Positions 1 to 7,895 of a DNA stretch of 64,000 nucleotides are shown in pieces. Origin of the DNA: Herbaspirillum sp. meg3 (lineage in GTDB: Bacteria > Pseudomonadota > Gammaproteobacteria > Burkholderiales > Burkholderiaceae_D); contig NZ_CP022736.1 in assembly GCF_002257565.1 (NCBI RefSeq), positions 124,001 to 188,000 of the forward strand. The letters are read 5' to 3'. The notes beneath the pieces were generated by a model, which made no database searches, was not told the DNA's origin, and saw nothing but the letters and a program-made list of their open reading frames with translations. The position numbers and the translations under genes are program-made. Each line of letters begins with the position of its first letter. Within the stretch, counting starts at the first letter, position 1.

Positions 1-131
1 ATACCCGTGCCGGAGGGAATCATGACGACTTCTTCGCGCAATCCTTGATTCCGCGGCAGCTCGGCGCCGAAGGCCGGAGCCAGGCACATGCAGAACGCAA
101 CCAGCACGGCAATGGAAATTTGCTTCTTCAT
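1..131 (-). CDS. Secreted protein of unknown function, 3' end missing (window edge)
   Basis: Only the first 43 or so codons are inside the window. The translation opens MKKQISIAVLVAFCMCLAPA and continues FGA-ELPRNQGLREEVVMIPSG, i.e. a basic start, a hydrophobic core and an Ala-x-Ala-like cleavage site near residue 23, so a Sec-exported protein is well supported. The start lies 20 bp after the liuB stop on the same strand, so it is probably the next gene of the leucine operon. The mature N-terminus (REEVVMIPSG) recalls secreted alpha/beta hydrolases of the dienelactone-hydrolase type, but that is a guess from a few residues. No clear Shine-Dalgarno sequence is seen. Confidence 0.6.
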   Translation of the reverse strand, partial: MKKQISIAVLVAFCMCLAPAFGAELPRNQGLREEVVMIPSGTG

Positions 132-151
132 TTCTGTCGAATCTGAAAAAT

Positions 152-1774
152 TTACATCCGGAAGACGCCGAACTTCGTCTCTTCAATCGGCGCATTCAAC
201 GCCGCGCTCAGCCCGAGGCCCAGCACCATGCGCGTATCGGCAGGGTCGATCACGCCGTCATCCCACAGACGGGCTGAGGCGTAGTAGGGATGACCCTGAT
301 GCTCGTACTGCTCGCGGATCGGCGACTTGAAGGCTTCTTCTTCTTCCGCCGACCAGCTGCCGCCCTTGGACTCGATGCCGTCGCGCTTGACGGTCGCCAG
401 CACGCTCGCGGCCTGTTCGCCGCCCATCACCGAGATGCGCGCGTTCGGCCACATCCACAGGAAGCGTGGCGAGAACGCGCGGCCGCACATGCCGTAATTG
501 CCGGCGCCGAAACTGCCGCCGATGATCATGGTCAGCTTTGGCACCGCGGCGGTTGATACCGCCGTCACCATTTTGGCGCCGTTGCGGGCGATGCCTTCGT
601 TTTCGTATTTCTTGCCGACCATGAAGCCGGTGATGTTCTGCAAAAAGATCAGCGGGATCTTGCGCTGGCAGCACAGTTCGATGAAGTGCGCGCCCTTGAG
701 CGCCGACTCGGAAAACAGGATGCCGTTGTTGGCGATGATGCCGACCGGCATGCCGTACAGATGCGCGAAACCGCACACCAGTGTGGTGCCGTAGCGTGCC
801 TTGAATTCATCGAACTCGCTGCCGTCGACCACGCGCGCAATCACTTCGCGCACGTCGAAGGGTTTGCGCGTATCGGTGGGGATGATGCCGTAGAGTTCGC
901 GCGCCGGATAGTTCGGTTCTACCGCTTCGCGCATTGCGAGTTGCTGCGGTTTGCTGCGATTGAGGTTGCCGACGATGCTGCGCGCAATCGACAGCGCGTG
1001 CAGGTCGTTTTGCGCCAGATGATCGACCACGCCGGACAGACGGGTGTGCACATCTCCGCCGCCCAGTTCTTCGGCGGTCACGACTTCACCGGTGGCAGCC
1101 TTTACCAGCGGTGGGCCGGCCAGGAAGATGGTGCCTTGATCCTTGACGATGATGGATTCGTCGCTCATCGCCGGCACATAAGCACCGCCGGCAGTGCAGG
1201 AACCCATCACCACCGCGATTTGCGGAATGCCTTTGGCCGACAGATTAGCCTGGTTGAAGAAGATGCGGCCGAAGTGATCGCGGTCGGGAAACACTTCGTC
1301 CTGATTCGGCAAATTGGCGCCGCCGCTGTCGACCAGATAGATGCAGGGCAGATGATTGAATTCGGCGATCTCCTGGGCGCGCAGATGCTTCTTGGCGGTC
1401 ATCGGGTAATAGGTGCCGCCTTTGACGGTGGCGTCGTTGCAGACGATCACGCACTCTTGTCCGGCGACGCGGCCGATGCCGGTGATGATGCCGGCCGACG
1501 GCGCCGCATCCTTGCCTTCTTTTTCCTGATACATGCCGTAGGCCGCCAGCTGCGAGAATTCCAGGAAAGGCGTGCCCGGATCAAGCAGCATCTGCACGCG
1601 ATCACGCGGAAGCAACTTGCCGCGCGCCAGATGCTTGTTGCGTGCGGTGTCGCCACCGCCTTGTGCGATGACGGCGATCTTCGCTTTCAGATCGTCGACG
1701 ATGGTTTGCATCGCCGTGGTGTTGCTCTGAAAGTCTTCGCTGCGCGTGTTCAGTTTGCTGTCGAGTTGCGGCAT
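152..1774 (-). CDS. liuB: Methylcrotonoyl-CoA carboxylase, carboxyltransferase (beta) subunit
   Basis: 540 aa, close to the usual 535 aa. The beta subunit transfers carboxyl from biotin to 3-methylcrotonyl-CoA, giving 3-methylglutaconyl-CoA in leucine breakdown; it needs a biotin-carrying alpha subunit (liuD), which is not in the window and presumably lies beyond the left edge. The whole protein is a carboxyltransferase domain with the expected Gly-rich CoA-binding stretches (GSCTAGGAYVPAMSDE around 215-230, and IGGSFGAGNYGMCGRAFSP further on). The start at MPQLDSK was chosen because an AGGA motif lies 6-7 nt upstream; a longer in-frame extension starts inside ychJ and is not family-like. It is the fifth gene of the LiuR-controlled operon. 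Confidence 0.95.
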   Translation of the reverse strand: MPQLDSKLNTRSEDFQSNTTAMQTIVDDLKAKIAVIAQGGGDTARNKHLARGKLLPRDRVQMLLDPGTPFLEFSQLAAYGMYQEKEGKDAAPSAGIITGIGRVAGQECVIVCNDATVKGGTYYPMTAKKHLRAQEIAEFNHLPCIYLVDSGGANLPNQDEVFPDRDHFGRIFFNQANLSAKGIPQIAVVMGSCTAGGAYVPAMSDESIIVKDQGTIFLAGPPLVKAATGEVVTAEELGGGDVHTRLSGVVDHLAQNDLHALSIARSIVGNLNRSKPQQLAMREAVEPNYPARELYGIIPTDTRKPFDVREVIARVVDGSEFDEFKARYGTTLVCGFAHLYGMPVGIIANNGILFSESALKGAHFIELCCQRKIPLIFLQNITGFMVGKKYENEGIARNGAKMVTAVSTAAVPKLTMIIGGSFGAGNYGMCGRAFSPRFLWMWPNARISVMGGEQAASVLATVKRDGIESKGGSWSAEEEEAFKSPIREQYEHQGHPYYASARLWDDGVIDPADTRMVLGLGLSAALNAPIEETKFGVFRM

Positions 1775-1799
1775 GGTGATCCTTTGTCTCAATGTATTT

Positions 1800-2216
1800 T
1801 TATTCGTCGTCCGGAAAAGCACCGTCGACGTAATACCAGCGGGCCACACCTGCGGCATCCGGCTGGCGTACAAAACTGCTGACCTCGTGCAGACGATGCG
1901 CGCGGCCGCCGACCTTGAAGCGGGCAACGAATTCCACCGTTGCTTCGTCCGCATCGTTGACGTGTTTATGCTTGATCACGTCGAGGCCTATCCATTTCAC
2001 GTCGCTCTCGGCCGTGATCGGCTCGTCCGGCAGCGTGTCGGGATGCCAGGTCGAGCGCAGGTAGTCTTCTTCACGCAATGAGAACGCGGTATAGCGCGAG
2101 CGCATTAGCTGCTCTGCCGTCGCCGGCACTGCTGCTCCGGAGATGAAGCGCCCGCAGCAAACGGCGTAGATGCCTTTGCCGCAGGGGCAAGCCTGTTTGT
2201 CTTCTTTCCTCGCCAT
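1800..2216 (-). CDS. ychJ: YchJ family SEC-C motif protein (UPF0225)
   Basis: 138 aa. The N-terminus holds the SEC-C-type zinc motif (CPCGKG...CC, residues 11-22), followed by the YchJ domain with the conserved segments AEQLMRSRYTAF and STWHPDTLP and the C-terminal WYYVDG. Biochemical role unknown in the family; SEC-C motifs are zinc-binding and often accompany nucleic-acid or protein binding. Its ATG overlaps the TGA of the upstream isomerase gene by one base (TGATG), so the two are probably translationally coupled. Its presence inside a leucine catabolic operon is unexplained. Confidence 0.85.
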   Translation of the reverse strand: MARKEDKQACPCGKGIYAVCCGRFISGAAVPATAEQLMRSRYTAFSLREEDYLRSTWHPDTLPDEPITAESDVKWIGLDVIKHKHVNDADEATVEFVARFKVGGRAHRLHEVSSFVRQPDAAGVARWYYVDGAFPDDE

Positions 2217-2827
2217 CAGATCTTTCCATCCTTCAAAAAGCTTTCAAGCTGATTGAAGCGGTCGAAGCCCCAGAACGATTCGCCATCGACAATCACGAAG
2301 GGCGAGCCGAACACGCCGCGTTCGATGGAAGCGGCAACCTCCGTCTTCAACGCATCCTTGATGGCATCGTCGTTCAACGCGTTAGTCAGTTTGTCCGCAT
2401 CAATGCCGACGTCGCCGGCGATGCGCAGCACCGTCTCGAGCTTGCTGATATCGATGTTCTCGGTGAAGTAGGCGCTGTACAGCGTATGGATCAGATTGAC
2501 GGCTTTGGCGGCATCGTTCTTCTGCGTCCACAACACTGCGCGCGCCGCGTGCTGCGAGGCGATCGGCATCACATCGGGACGCTTGAACAGAATGTTGTGA
2601 AAGCGTGCAGTACGCTCCATGTCGTGGTGCGAGTATTCACCCTTCAATGGGACGTTGGCGATGGGCGCGATACCCATCACCTTGAACACCGGGCCAAGCA
2701 GAATCGCGTGCCAGTTGACCGTGCGGCCGTATTGCGCCGCCAGCTTTTCGATATGCAGCGAACCGAAATAGCCGTACGGCGAGCTGAAGTCGAAGTAAAA
2801 ATCGATGGGAGTTTTTTGATCGCTCAT
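2216..2827 (-). CDS. 2-hydroxychromene-2-carboxylate isomerase family protein (DsbA/GST-kappa fold)
   Basis: 203 aa, beginning MSDQKTPIDFYFDFSSPYGY. The FDFSSPYGYFG motif at the N-terminus (with Ser in place of the redox Cys of DsbA) and the C-terminal GVFGSPFVIVDGESFWGFDR identify a kappa-class glutathione-transferase-like isomerase. Founding members isomerise 2-hydroxychromene-2-carboxylate in naphthalene degradation using glutathione; many relatives have unknown substrates, and nothing else here points to naphthalene. It sits between the thiolase and ychJ in the liu operon (26 bp after the thiolase, 1-bp overlap with ychJ). The Shine-Dalgarno sequence is weak (AGAGAAAA). Confidence 0.85.
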   Translation of the reverse strand: MSDQKTPIDFYFDFSSPYGYFGSLHIEKLAAQYGRTVNWHAILLGPVFKVMGIAPIANVPLKGEYSHHDMERTARFHNILFKRPDVMPIASQHAARAVLWTQKNDAAKAVNLIHTLYSAYFTENIDISKLETVLRIAGDVGIDADKLTNALNDDAIKDALKTEVAASIERGVFGSPFVIVDGESFWGFDRFNQLESFLKDGKI

Positions 2828-2853
2828 ATTTTTCTCTGTTGTTTCAGACTGTG

Positions 2854-4059
2854 TCAGACCAGTTCGATGGCCATCGCCGTACCTTCGCCGCCGCCGATAC
2901 AAAGCGACGCCACGCCGCGCTTGCCGCCAGTCTTCTTCAGCGCGCCGATCAGCGTGACGATGATGCGTGCACCCGAGGCGCCGATAGGATGACCCAGCGC
3001 ACAAGCGCCGCCATGGATGTTGACCTTGTCGTGGGTGATGCCGAGTTCCTTCATCGCGGCCATCGGCACGGCGGCAAAGGCTTCGTTGATTTCGAACAGG
3101 TCGACGTCGGCGGTGCTCCAGCCGGTTTTCTTGTACAGATTGTTGATGGCACCGATCGGTGCGGTGGTGAACCAGTTCGGTTCCTGCGAGTGGCGCGCAT
3201 GGCCGACGATGCGGGCAATCGGCGTGCAGCCGAGTTTCTTCGCGGTCGATTCACGCATCAAGACCAGCGCGGCAGCGCCGTCGTTGATGGACGACGATGA
3301 GGCGGCGGTGATGGTGCCGTCTTTCTTGAAGGCTGCTTTGAGCGTCGGGATCTTCTCAACCTTGGCTTTGCGCGGGCCTTCATCGGTGTCGACGACGACA
3401 TCACCGGCGCGGGTCGCGACGGTCACCGGTGCGATTTCCCATTGGAAGGAGCCGTCAGCGGTGGCTTGCTGCGCGCGCTTGACCGAGGCAATTGCAAAGG
3501 CATCCTGATCTTCACGCGTGAAGTGGTATTTCGCCGCACAGTCTTCGCCGAACGTGCCCATGGCACGGCCCTTGTCGTAGGCGTCTTCCAGACCGTCGAG
3601 CATCATGTGGTCGTAAATCATGCCGTGGCCGATGCGATAGCCGCCGCGCGCCTTCGGAATCAGATAGGGCGCGTTGGTCATCGATTCCATGCCGCCGGCG
3701 ACGACGATTTCATTGGTGCCTGCGAGGATGGAGTCGTAGCCGAACATGGCGGCTTGCATGGCCGAGCCGCACATTTTCGACAAGGTCACCGCGCCTGCAG
3801 AAACAGGGATACCGGCCTTGATCGCCGCCTGACGCGCAGGCGCCTGGCCTTGTCCTGCCATCAGGCAGTTGCCGAACAATACATCCTGCACCTGATCCGG
3901 TGCGACACCGGCGCGCTCCAGCGCAGCCTTGATGGCGGCAGCACCGAGGTCGCTCGCGTTCAACGCCGACAATTCACCCTGAAAGGCGCCCATGGGCGTA
4001 CGCGCGGCACCGACGATAACGATGGGATCTTCAGTACGGTCTTCAATGCGGTCTTGCAT
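2854..4059 (-). CDS. atoB: Acetyl-CoA C-acetyltransferase (thiolase)
   Basis: 401 aa. The N-terminal thiolase half carries the nucleophilic Cys97 in KMCGSAMQA; the C-terminal half has the HGGACALGHPIGASGAR histidine motif and the CIGGGEGTAMAIE cysteine motif, so all three catalytic elements are present. It probably cleaves acetoacetyl-CoA to two acetyl-CoA, the last step after HMG-CoA lyase in leucine degradation, or acts in the reverse direction. The start at MQDRIED was picked for an AGGAG six bases upstream; 14 more residues are open upstream but lack a ribosome site. It follows liuA by 91 bp on the same strand. The gene symbol rests on family and context, not on a substrate test. Confidence 0.9.
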   Translation of the reverse strand: MQDRIEDRTEDPIVIVGAARTPMGAFQGELSALNASDLGAAAIKAALERAGVAPDQVQDVLFGNCLMAGQGQAPARQAAIKAGIPVSAGAVTLSKMCGSAMQAAMFGYDSILAGTNEIVVAGGMESMTNAPYLIPKARGGYRIGHGMIYDHMMLDGLEDAYDKGRAMGTFGEDCAAKYHFTREDQDAFAIASVKRAQQATADGSFQWEIAPVTVATRAGDVVVDTDEGPRKAKVEKIPTLKAAFKKDGTITAASSSSINDGAAALVLMRESTAKKLGCTPIARIVGHARHSQEPNWFTTAPIGAINNLYKKTGWSTADVDLFEINEAFAAVPMAAMKELGITHDKVNIHGGACALGHPIGASGARIIVTLIGALKKTGGKRGVASLCIGGGEGTAMAIELV

Positions 4060-4150
4060 GTTCTTCTCCTGCTCAAAAAATACTGTGGTCTGGTGATTCA
4101 AATAAAGCGCATCTAAAGAGATACCAAGAGATGCGTCACATCATCTTCAT

Positions 4151-5335
4151 TTACATCGTTTCTGCAAACAGCTCGCGGCCGATCAGCATGCGGCGGATTT
4201 CGCTGGTGCCTGCGCCGATTTCATACAGTTTGGCGTCGCGCCACAGGCGGCCGGCCGGATATTCGTTGATGTAGCCGTTGCCACCCAGCGCCTGGATAGT
4301 CTCGCCGGCCATCCAGGTAGCTTTTTCTGCAGAGTAGAGAATAGCGCCGGCGGCGTCTTTGCGCAGGGCGCGCGCCGCATCCGGCGTCCTGGCGCGGTCG
4401 CAGGCCTGACCGACGGCGTAGACATAGGCCTTGCACGCCATCATGGTCGAATACATGTCGGCGATCTTGCCCTGCATCAGCTGGAATTCGCCAATCGACT
4501 GGCCGAACTGCTTGCGGTCATGCACGTAAGGCACAACGACATCCATACAGGCTTGCATGATGCCCAGCGGGCCACCAGACAGCACGGTGCGTTCATAGTC
4601 GAGGCCGGACATCAGCACGTTGACGCCGCGGCCGACACCGCCGAGCACGTTCTCTGCCGGCACTTCGCAATCCTGGAACACCAATTCGCCGGTGTGCGAA
4701 CCGCGCATGCCGAGCTTGTCGAGTTTTTGCGCGACCGAAAATCCTTTGAAGCCCTTTTCCACCAGAAAGGCGGTCATGCCGCGTACGCCTGCTTCCAGAT
4801 CGGTTTTGGCGTAGACCACCAGTACATCGGCGTCGGGGCCGTTGGTGATCCACATCTTGGTGCCGTTGAGCACGTAGCGGTCACCCTTGAGATCGGCTCG
4901 CAGCTTCATGCTGACTACGTCGGAGCCGGCGTTGGGTTCAGACATGGCGAGTGCGCCGATGAAATCGCCGGAGATCAGTTTGGGCAGGTACTTGTTTTTT
5001 TGCTCGGTGGTGCCGTTGCGCTTGATCTGGTTCACGCACAGATTGGAGTGCGCGCCATAGGACAGGCCGACCGATGCCGAGGCGCGCGAGATTTCTTCCA
5101 GCGCGACGATGTGTGCGAGATAACCCATGGCGGCGCCGCCGTATTCTTCGTCGGCAGTGATGCCGAGCACGCCGAGATCGCCCATCTTTTTCCACAGGTC
5201 CATCGGGAACTGATCGCTGCGGTCGATTTCCGCCGCACGCGGGGCGATTTCAGCTTGTGCGAACGCGGCCACGCTCTCGCGCAGGGCGGCAATGTCTTCA
5301 CCGTGATCGAAGGTCAAACCTGGCAGATGAATCAT
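4151..5335 (-). CDS. liuA: Isovaleryl-CoA dehydrogenase
   Basis: 394 aa, the usual acyl-CoA dehydrogenase length. It oxidises isovaleryl-CoA to 3-methylcrotonyl-CoA with FAD, passing electrons to ETF. N-terminal, middle and C-terminal ACAD domains are all recognisable (MSEPNAGSD around 131-139, MWITNG, GTSEIRRMLIGRELF at the end). The isovaleryl-CoA type is indicated by Glu248 in LDYERTVLSGG, the position of the catalytic base in human isovaleryl-CoA dehydrogenase, rather than the later Glu used by straight-chain enzymes. AGGAG lies 8 nt upstream of the start. A LiuR-type palindrome lies about 50 bp upstream, making this the first structural gene controlled by LiuR. Confidence 0.95.
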   Translation of the reverse strand: MIHLPGLTFDHGEDIAALRESVAAFAQAEIAPRAAEIDRSDQFPMDLWKKMGDLGVLGITADEEYGGAAMGYLAHIVALEEISRASASVGLSYGAHSNLCVNQIKRNGTTEQKNKYLPKLISGDFIGALAMSEPNAGSDVVSMKLRADLKGDRYVLNGTKMWITNGPDADVLVVYAKTDLEAGVRGMTAFLVEKGFKGFSVAQKLDKLGMRGSHTGELVFQDCEVPAENVLGGVGRGVNVLMSGLDYERTVLSGGPLGIMQACMDVVVPYVHDRKQFGQSIGEFQLMQGKIADMYSTMMACKAYVYAVGQACDRARTPDAARALRKDAAGAILYSAEKATWMAGETIQALGGNGYINEYPAGRLWRDAKLYEIGAGTSEIRRMLIGRELFAETM

Positions 5336-5380
5336 GTTATGTCTCCTCGTTTTTGATAAATGCGTTATTGATTTATATGC

Positions 5381-5396
5381 TTTACGTTAACGTCAA
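5381..5396. promoter_or_regulatory. LiuR operator in the liuA promoter
   Basis: TTTACGTTAACGTCAA, one mismatch away from a perfect palindrome and almost identical to the palindrome in front of liuR. On the minus strand it lies inside a 19-bp spacer between TTTCAA (weak -35) and TATAAA (-10), the stretched spacing that MerR-family activators correct by DNA distortion. The consensus matches what is known for LiuR sites in proteobacteria. Confidence 0.85.
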
Positions 5397-5444
5397 TTGA
5401 AATGCGTAATATGCCTAAATATTGAGCAACAGATATTCATGGGG

Positions 5445-5876
5445 TCAGGTGGATTTTCTGGCTGCGGTAGTGCGCTTTGCCGACGCTTTTTGCGGCAAGT
5501 CGGTATTCAGTAATCGCAGGCATTCGGCTTCGTGTGCCGCGATTTCTTCCAGTGTCACTTCGAGATCTTCGCGTTGGCGTTCCAGTTTTTCGCGATGCTG
5601 GGTAAGCACCCCGAGGAAGCGTTTCAACTGTGCTTCGGTGTCTTTGGGTGACTCGTACATGTCAACCAGGTTCTTGATTTCCGAGAGGGTGAGGCCAAGA
5701 CGCTTGCCGCGCAAGGTGAGCTTGAGGCGGGTGCGTTCGCGTGCGGCATAAACCCGGTTGCGGCCGCCGCTGCCCTCGCGTTTCGGACTCAGCAGGCCCT
5801 GATCTTCATAGAACCGGATCGCGCGGGGCGTGATGTCGAATTCTTTTGCCAGCTCGGTAATGGTGTAGGTCGGCAT
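5445..5876 (-). CDS. liuR: MerR-family regulator of leucine/isovalerate catabolism
   Basis: 143 aa. An N-terminal MerR winged helix-turn-helix is clear (YTITELAKEFDITPRAIRFYEDQGLLSP, residues 4-31), followed by the second wing and a dimerisation coiled coil (about 75-115). The C-terminus (EIAAHEAECLRLL) is typical of LiuR. It is the first gene upstream of liuA on the same strand, 109 bp away. A perfect 20-bp palindrome lies 45 bp upstream of its start, so it probably controls its own synthesis as well as liuA and the genes behind it. No ligand can be read from the sequence; branched-chain acyl-CoA intermediates are the likely effectors. Confidence 0.92.
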   Translation of the reverse strand: MPTYTITELAKEFDITPRAIRFYEDQGLLSPKREGSGGRNRVYAARERTRLKLTLRGKRLGLTLSEIKNLVDMYESPKDTEAQLKRFLGVLTQHREKLERQREDLEVTLEEIAAHEAECLRLLNTDLPQKASAKRTTAARKST

Positions 5877-5921
5877 GATCTGTGGGCGATGGCTGATTGC
5901 TGGTTTTGGGGTGGCGGTGGC

Positions 5922-5941
5922 ACTTTACGTTAACGTAAAGT
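5922..5941. promoter_or_regulatory. LiuR autoregulatory operator (perfect 20-bp palindrome)
   Basis: ACTTTACGTTAACGTAAAGT reads identically on both strands and shares its core with the site in front of liuA. On the liuR side a possible promoter (TTTTCA, 17 bp, TACAAT) lies just upstream, so binding here would place LiuR over or just after the start of transcription. The site is also 122 bp upstream of the rightward gene at 6064 and could affect it. Confidence 0.85.
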
Positions 5942-6063
5942 ATATTGTAGGCTTGTCTGCAAAAAATGAAAATATATCTTCGTGATTTGCAAGTTTGATA
6001 ACGTTTTGTCACGGTCGATGGCGCATCGCCGTTTTCGGTCCAGCAGGCCGCAGTCAGGTACTC

Positions 6064-7131
6064 ATGAACGCTCTAGAATCCCAGCTTGAATACGCCTTCG
6101 GCGACACCTTGCCCGCCCTGGGCACCACTCTGGAAGTTGCTCCCGGCATATTGTGGCTGCGCATGGGACTGCCGTTTGCGCTGGATCACATCAATCTGTG
6201 GCTGCTGGAAGACGAGATCGAGACGCCAACCGGCCGTGTGCGCGGCTGGACGGCAGTCGATTGCGGCATTTCCACAGATGTCACGAAAGAAAGCTGGGAA
6301 AACATTTTCGCCACGCAATTGCGCGGCTTGCCGATCATCCGCGTGCTGGTCACGCATTGTCATCCGGATCACGTCGGGCTGGCCGACTGGCTGTGCACAC
6401 GCTGGACCGCATCGCTGTGGATGAGTGCCGGAGAATACGCCTTTGCGCGGTTGATGTCGGCCGGCTTGCCGGGTGCAGACGGCACCGCTGCGGCGCCGCA
6501 TTTTCGCCGGCATGGTCTGACGGATGAGGAGTTGATCGACAAATTGTCGGGACGCAATAACTATTATCAGAATCTGGTGCCGAGCGTGCCGCTGTCATAC
6601 ACGCGGCTGCAGGACCAGCGCACGGTGCGCATTGGTGGACGCGATTGGCGCGTGATTACAGGCTTCGGCCATTCGCCGGAACATGTCTCTCTGTATGCCG
6701 ATGATGCCCGTCTGCTGATTTCCGGCGATATGGTGTTGCCGCGCATTTCTACGAATGTTTCAGTGTTTGCCATCGAACCGGAAGCCAATCCGGTGCAGCA
6801 ATATCTGGATTCACTGAAAAAGTATGCTGGTCTGGCCGATGACACGCTCGTGCTGCCATCGCACGGCAAGCCTTTCCGCGGTTTGCATACGCGTATCGGC
6901 CAACTGAACGATCACCATCGGGCGCGTCTGGCGGAGGTGGTGGAAGCATGCATCACACCAAAGACCGCGGTGGAGATTTTGCCGGTGATGTTCAAGCGTC
7001 CGCTGGATACGCATCAGCTGAGTTTTGCACTGGGCGAAGCGGTGGCGCATCTGCACAAGTTGTGGTTTGACGGTGTGTTGCAGAGACAGCTCGGAGACGA
7101 TGGCATCTACCGCTTCACGGCGATTGCCTGA
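6064..7131 (+). CDS. Metallo-beta-lactamase fold hydrolase
   Basis: 355 aa from the start MNALESQLEY; a longer open frame begins near 5995 but its first 23 residues are not family-like. The zinc motif is complete: H98-C-H100-P-D102-H103, with later ligands in GHSPEHVSLY and ISGDMVLP. The last 90 residues look like the winged-helix extension common in glyoxalase II/LACTB2-like hydrolases. Substrate unknown. It is transcribed away from liuR and ends in a strong bidirectional terminator, so it is a single-gene unit. Confidence 0.85.
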   Translation: MNALESQLEYAFGDTLPALGTTLEVAPGILWLRMGLPFALDHINLWLLEDEIETPTGRVRGWTAVDCGISTDVTKESWENIFATQLRGLPIIRVLVTHCHPDHVGLADWLCTRWTASLWMSAGEYAFARLMSAGLPGADGTAAAPHFRRHGLTDEELIDKLSGRNNYYQNLVPSVPLSYTRLQDQRTVRIGGRDWRVITGFGHSPEHVSLYADDARLLISGDMVLPRISTNVSVFAIEPEANPVQQYLDSLKKYAGLADDTLVLPSHGKPFRGLHTRIGQLNDHHRARLAEVVEACITPKTAVEILPVMFKRPLDTHQLSFALGEAVAHLHKLWFDGVLQRQLGDDGIYRFTAIA

Positions 7132-7147
7132 GGTCATTATCTATAAT

Positions 7148-7178
7148 AAAAAGGGCCTGCAATCTGCAGGCCCTTTTT
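7148..7178. terminator. Bidirectional intrinsic terminator between the hydrolase and def
   Basis: A 9-bp stem GGGCCTGCA/TGCAGGCCC with a 3-nt loop is flanked by A5 on the left and T5 on the right, so it can terminate both convergent genes. Confidence 0.9.
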
Positions 7179-7211
7179 ATTACGTTCTACTGAGTTGCTC
7201 AACGCGTCAGC

Positions 7212-7724
7212 TTAGCCGCGCTTCAGTTCGCGCTCTTCCTTGAGCATCTTGGTCTTGATGCGATTGCGCTTGAGCGGCGAGAGATATTCAACGAATACCT
7301 TGCCCTTGAGGTGATCCATTTCATGCTGGATGCAGACCGCCAGCAGGCCGTCGGCTTCCACTTCAAATTCGTTGCCATCCGCATCCAGCGCGCGCGCCTT
7401 CACGCGTGCCGGACGCTCGACGCCATCGTAAATGCCGGGCACCGACAGGCAGCCTTCGTCGTAGACCTGCTTCTCTTCACTGGCCCAGGTGATTTCCGGA
7501 TTGATGAACACGCGCAGTTCGTTGCTGGTGTCGGAGACATCGATGACGATGACTTGCTCATGCACGTCGATCTGGGTCGCGGCCAGGCCGACGCCAGGCG
7601 CGTCGTACATGGTTTCGGCCATGTCGGCGACCAGTTTCTTGAGACGATCGTCAAACACGGTGACGGGCTTGGCGACTTTATGCAGTCGGGGGTCCGGGTA
7701 ACGGAGGATATTCAATAAGGCCAT
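7212..7724 (-). CDS. def: Peptide deformylase
   Basis: 170 aa. It removes the formyl group from the initiator methionine of new proteins, a cytosolic metalloenzyme. All three signature motifs are intact: GVGLAATQ (44-51), EGCLSVPG with ligand Cys92, and QHEMDHLKG with His134, Glu135 and His138. Unlike the common def-fmt arrangement, no methionyl-tRNA formyltransferase gene follows; the gene ends at its own terminator with the convergent hydrolase. It is divergent from the envelope protein-dprA genes. Confidence 0.96.
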   Translation of the reverse strand: MALLNILRYPDPRLHKVAKPVTVFDDRLKKLVADMAETMYDAPGVGLAATQIDVHEQVIVIDVSDTSNELRVFINPEITWASEEKQVYDEGCLSVPGIYDGVERPARVKARALDADGNEFEVEADGLLAVCIQHEMDHLKGKVFVEYLSPLKRNRIKTKMLKEERELKRG

Positions 7725-7895
7725 ACGTATTTACTCACTGAGCCATCGAGATAGCACTGAGTGATAGCTGAGGGTTGTTCTTGCTAGTTCAAGGATTTGT
7801 CGGCAGAATCTGCCTTTTATTGTCAATGTTGCAACAAAAAAGACTTTTGGCCGATTCTGGCGTGCGCCGCAATTTGCCGCACTGAGGGGCAATTT

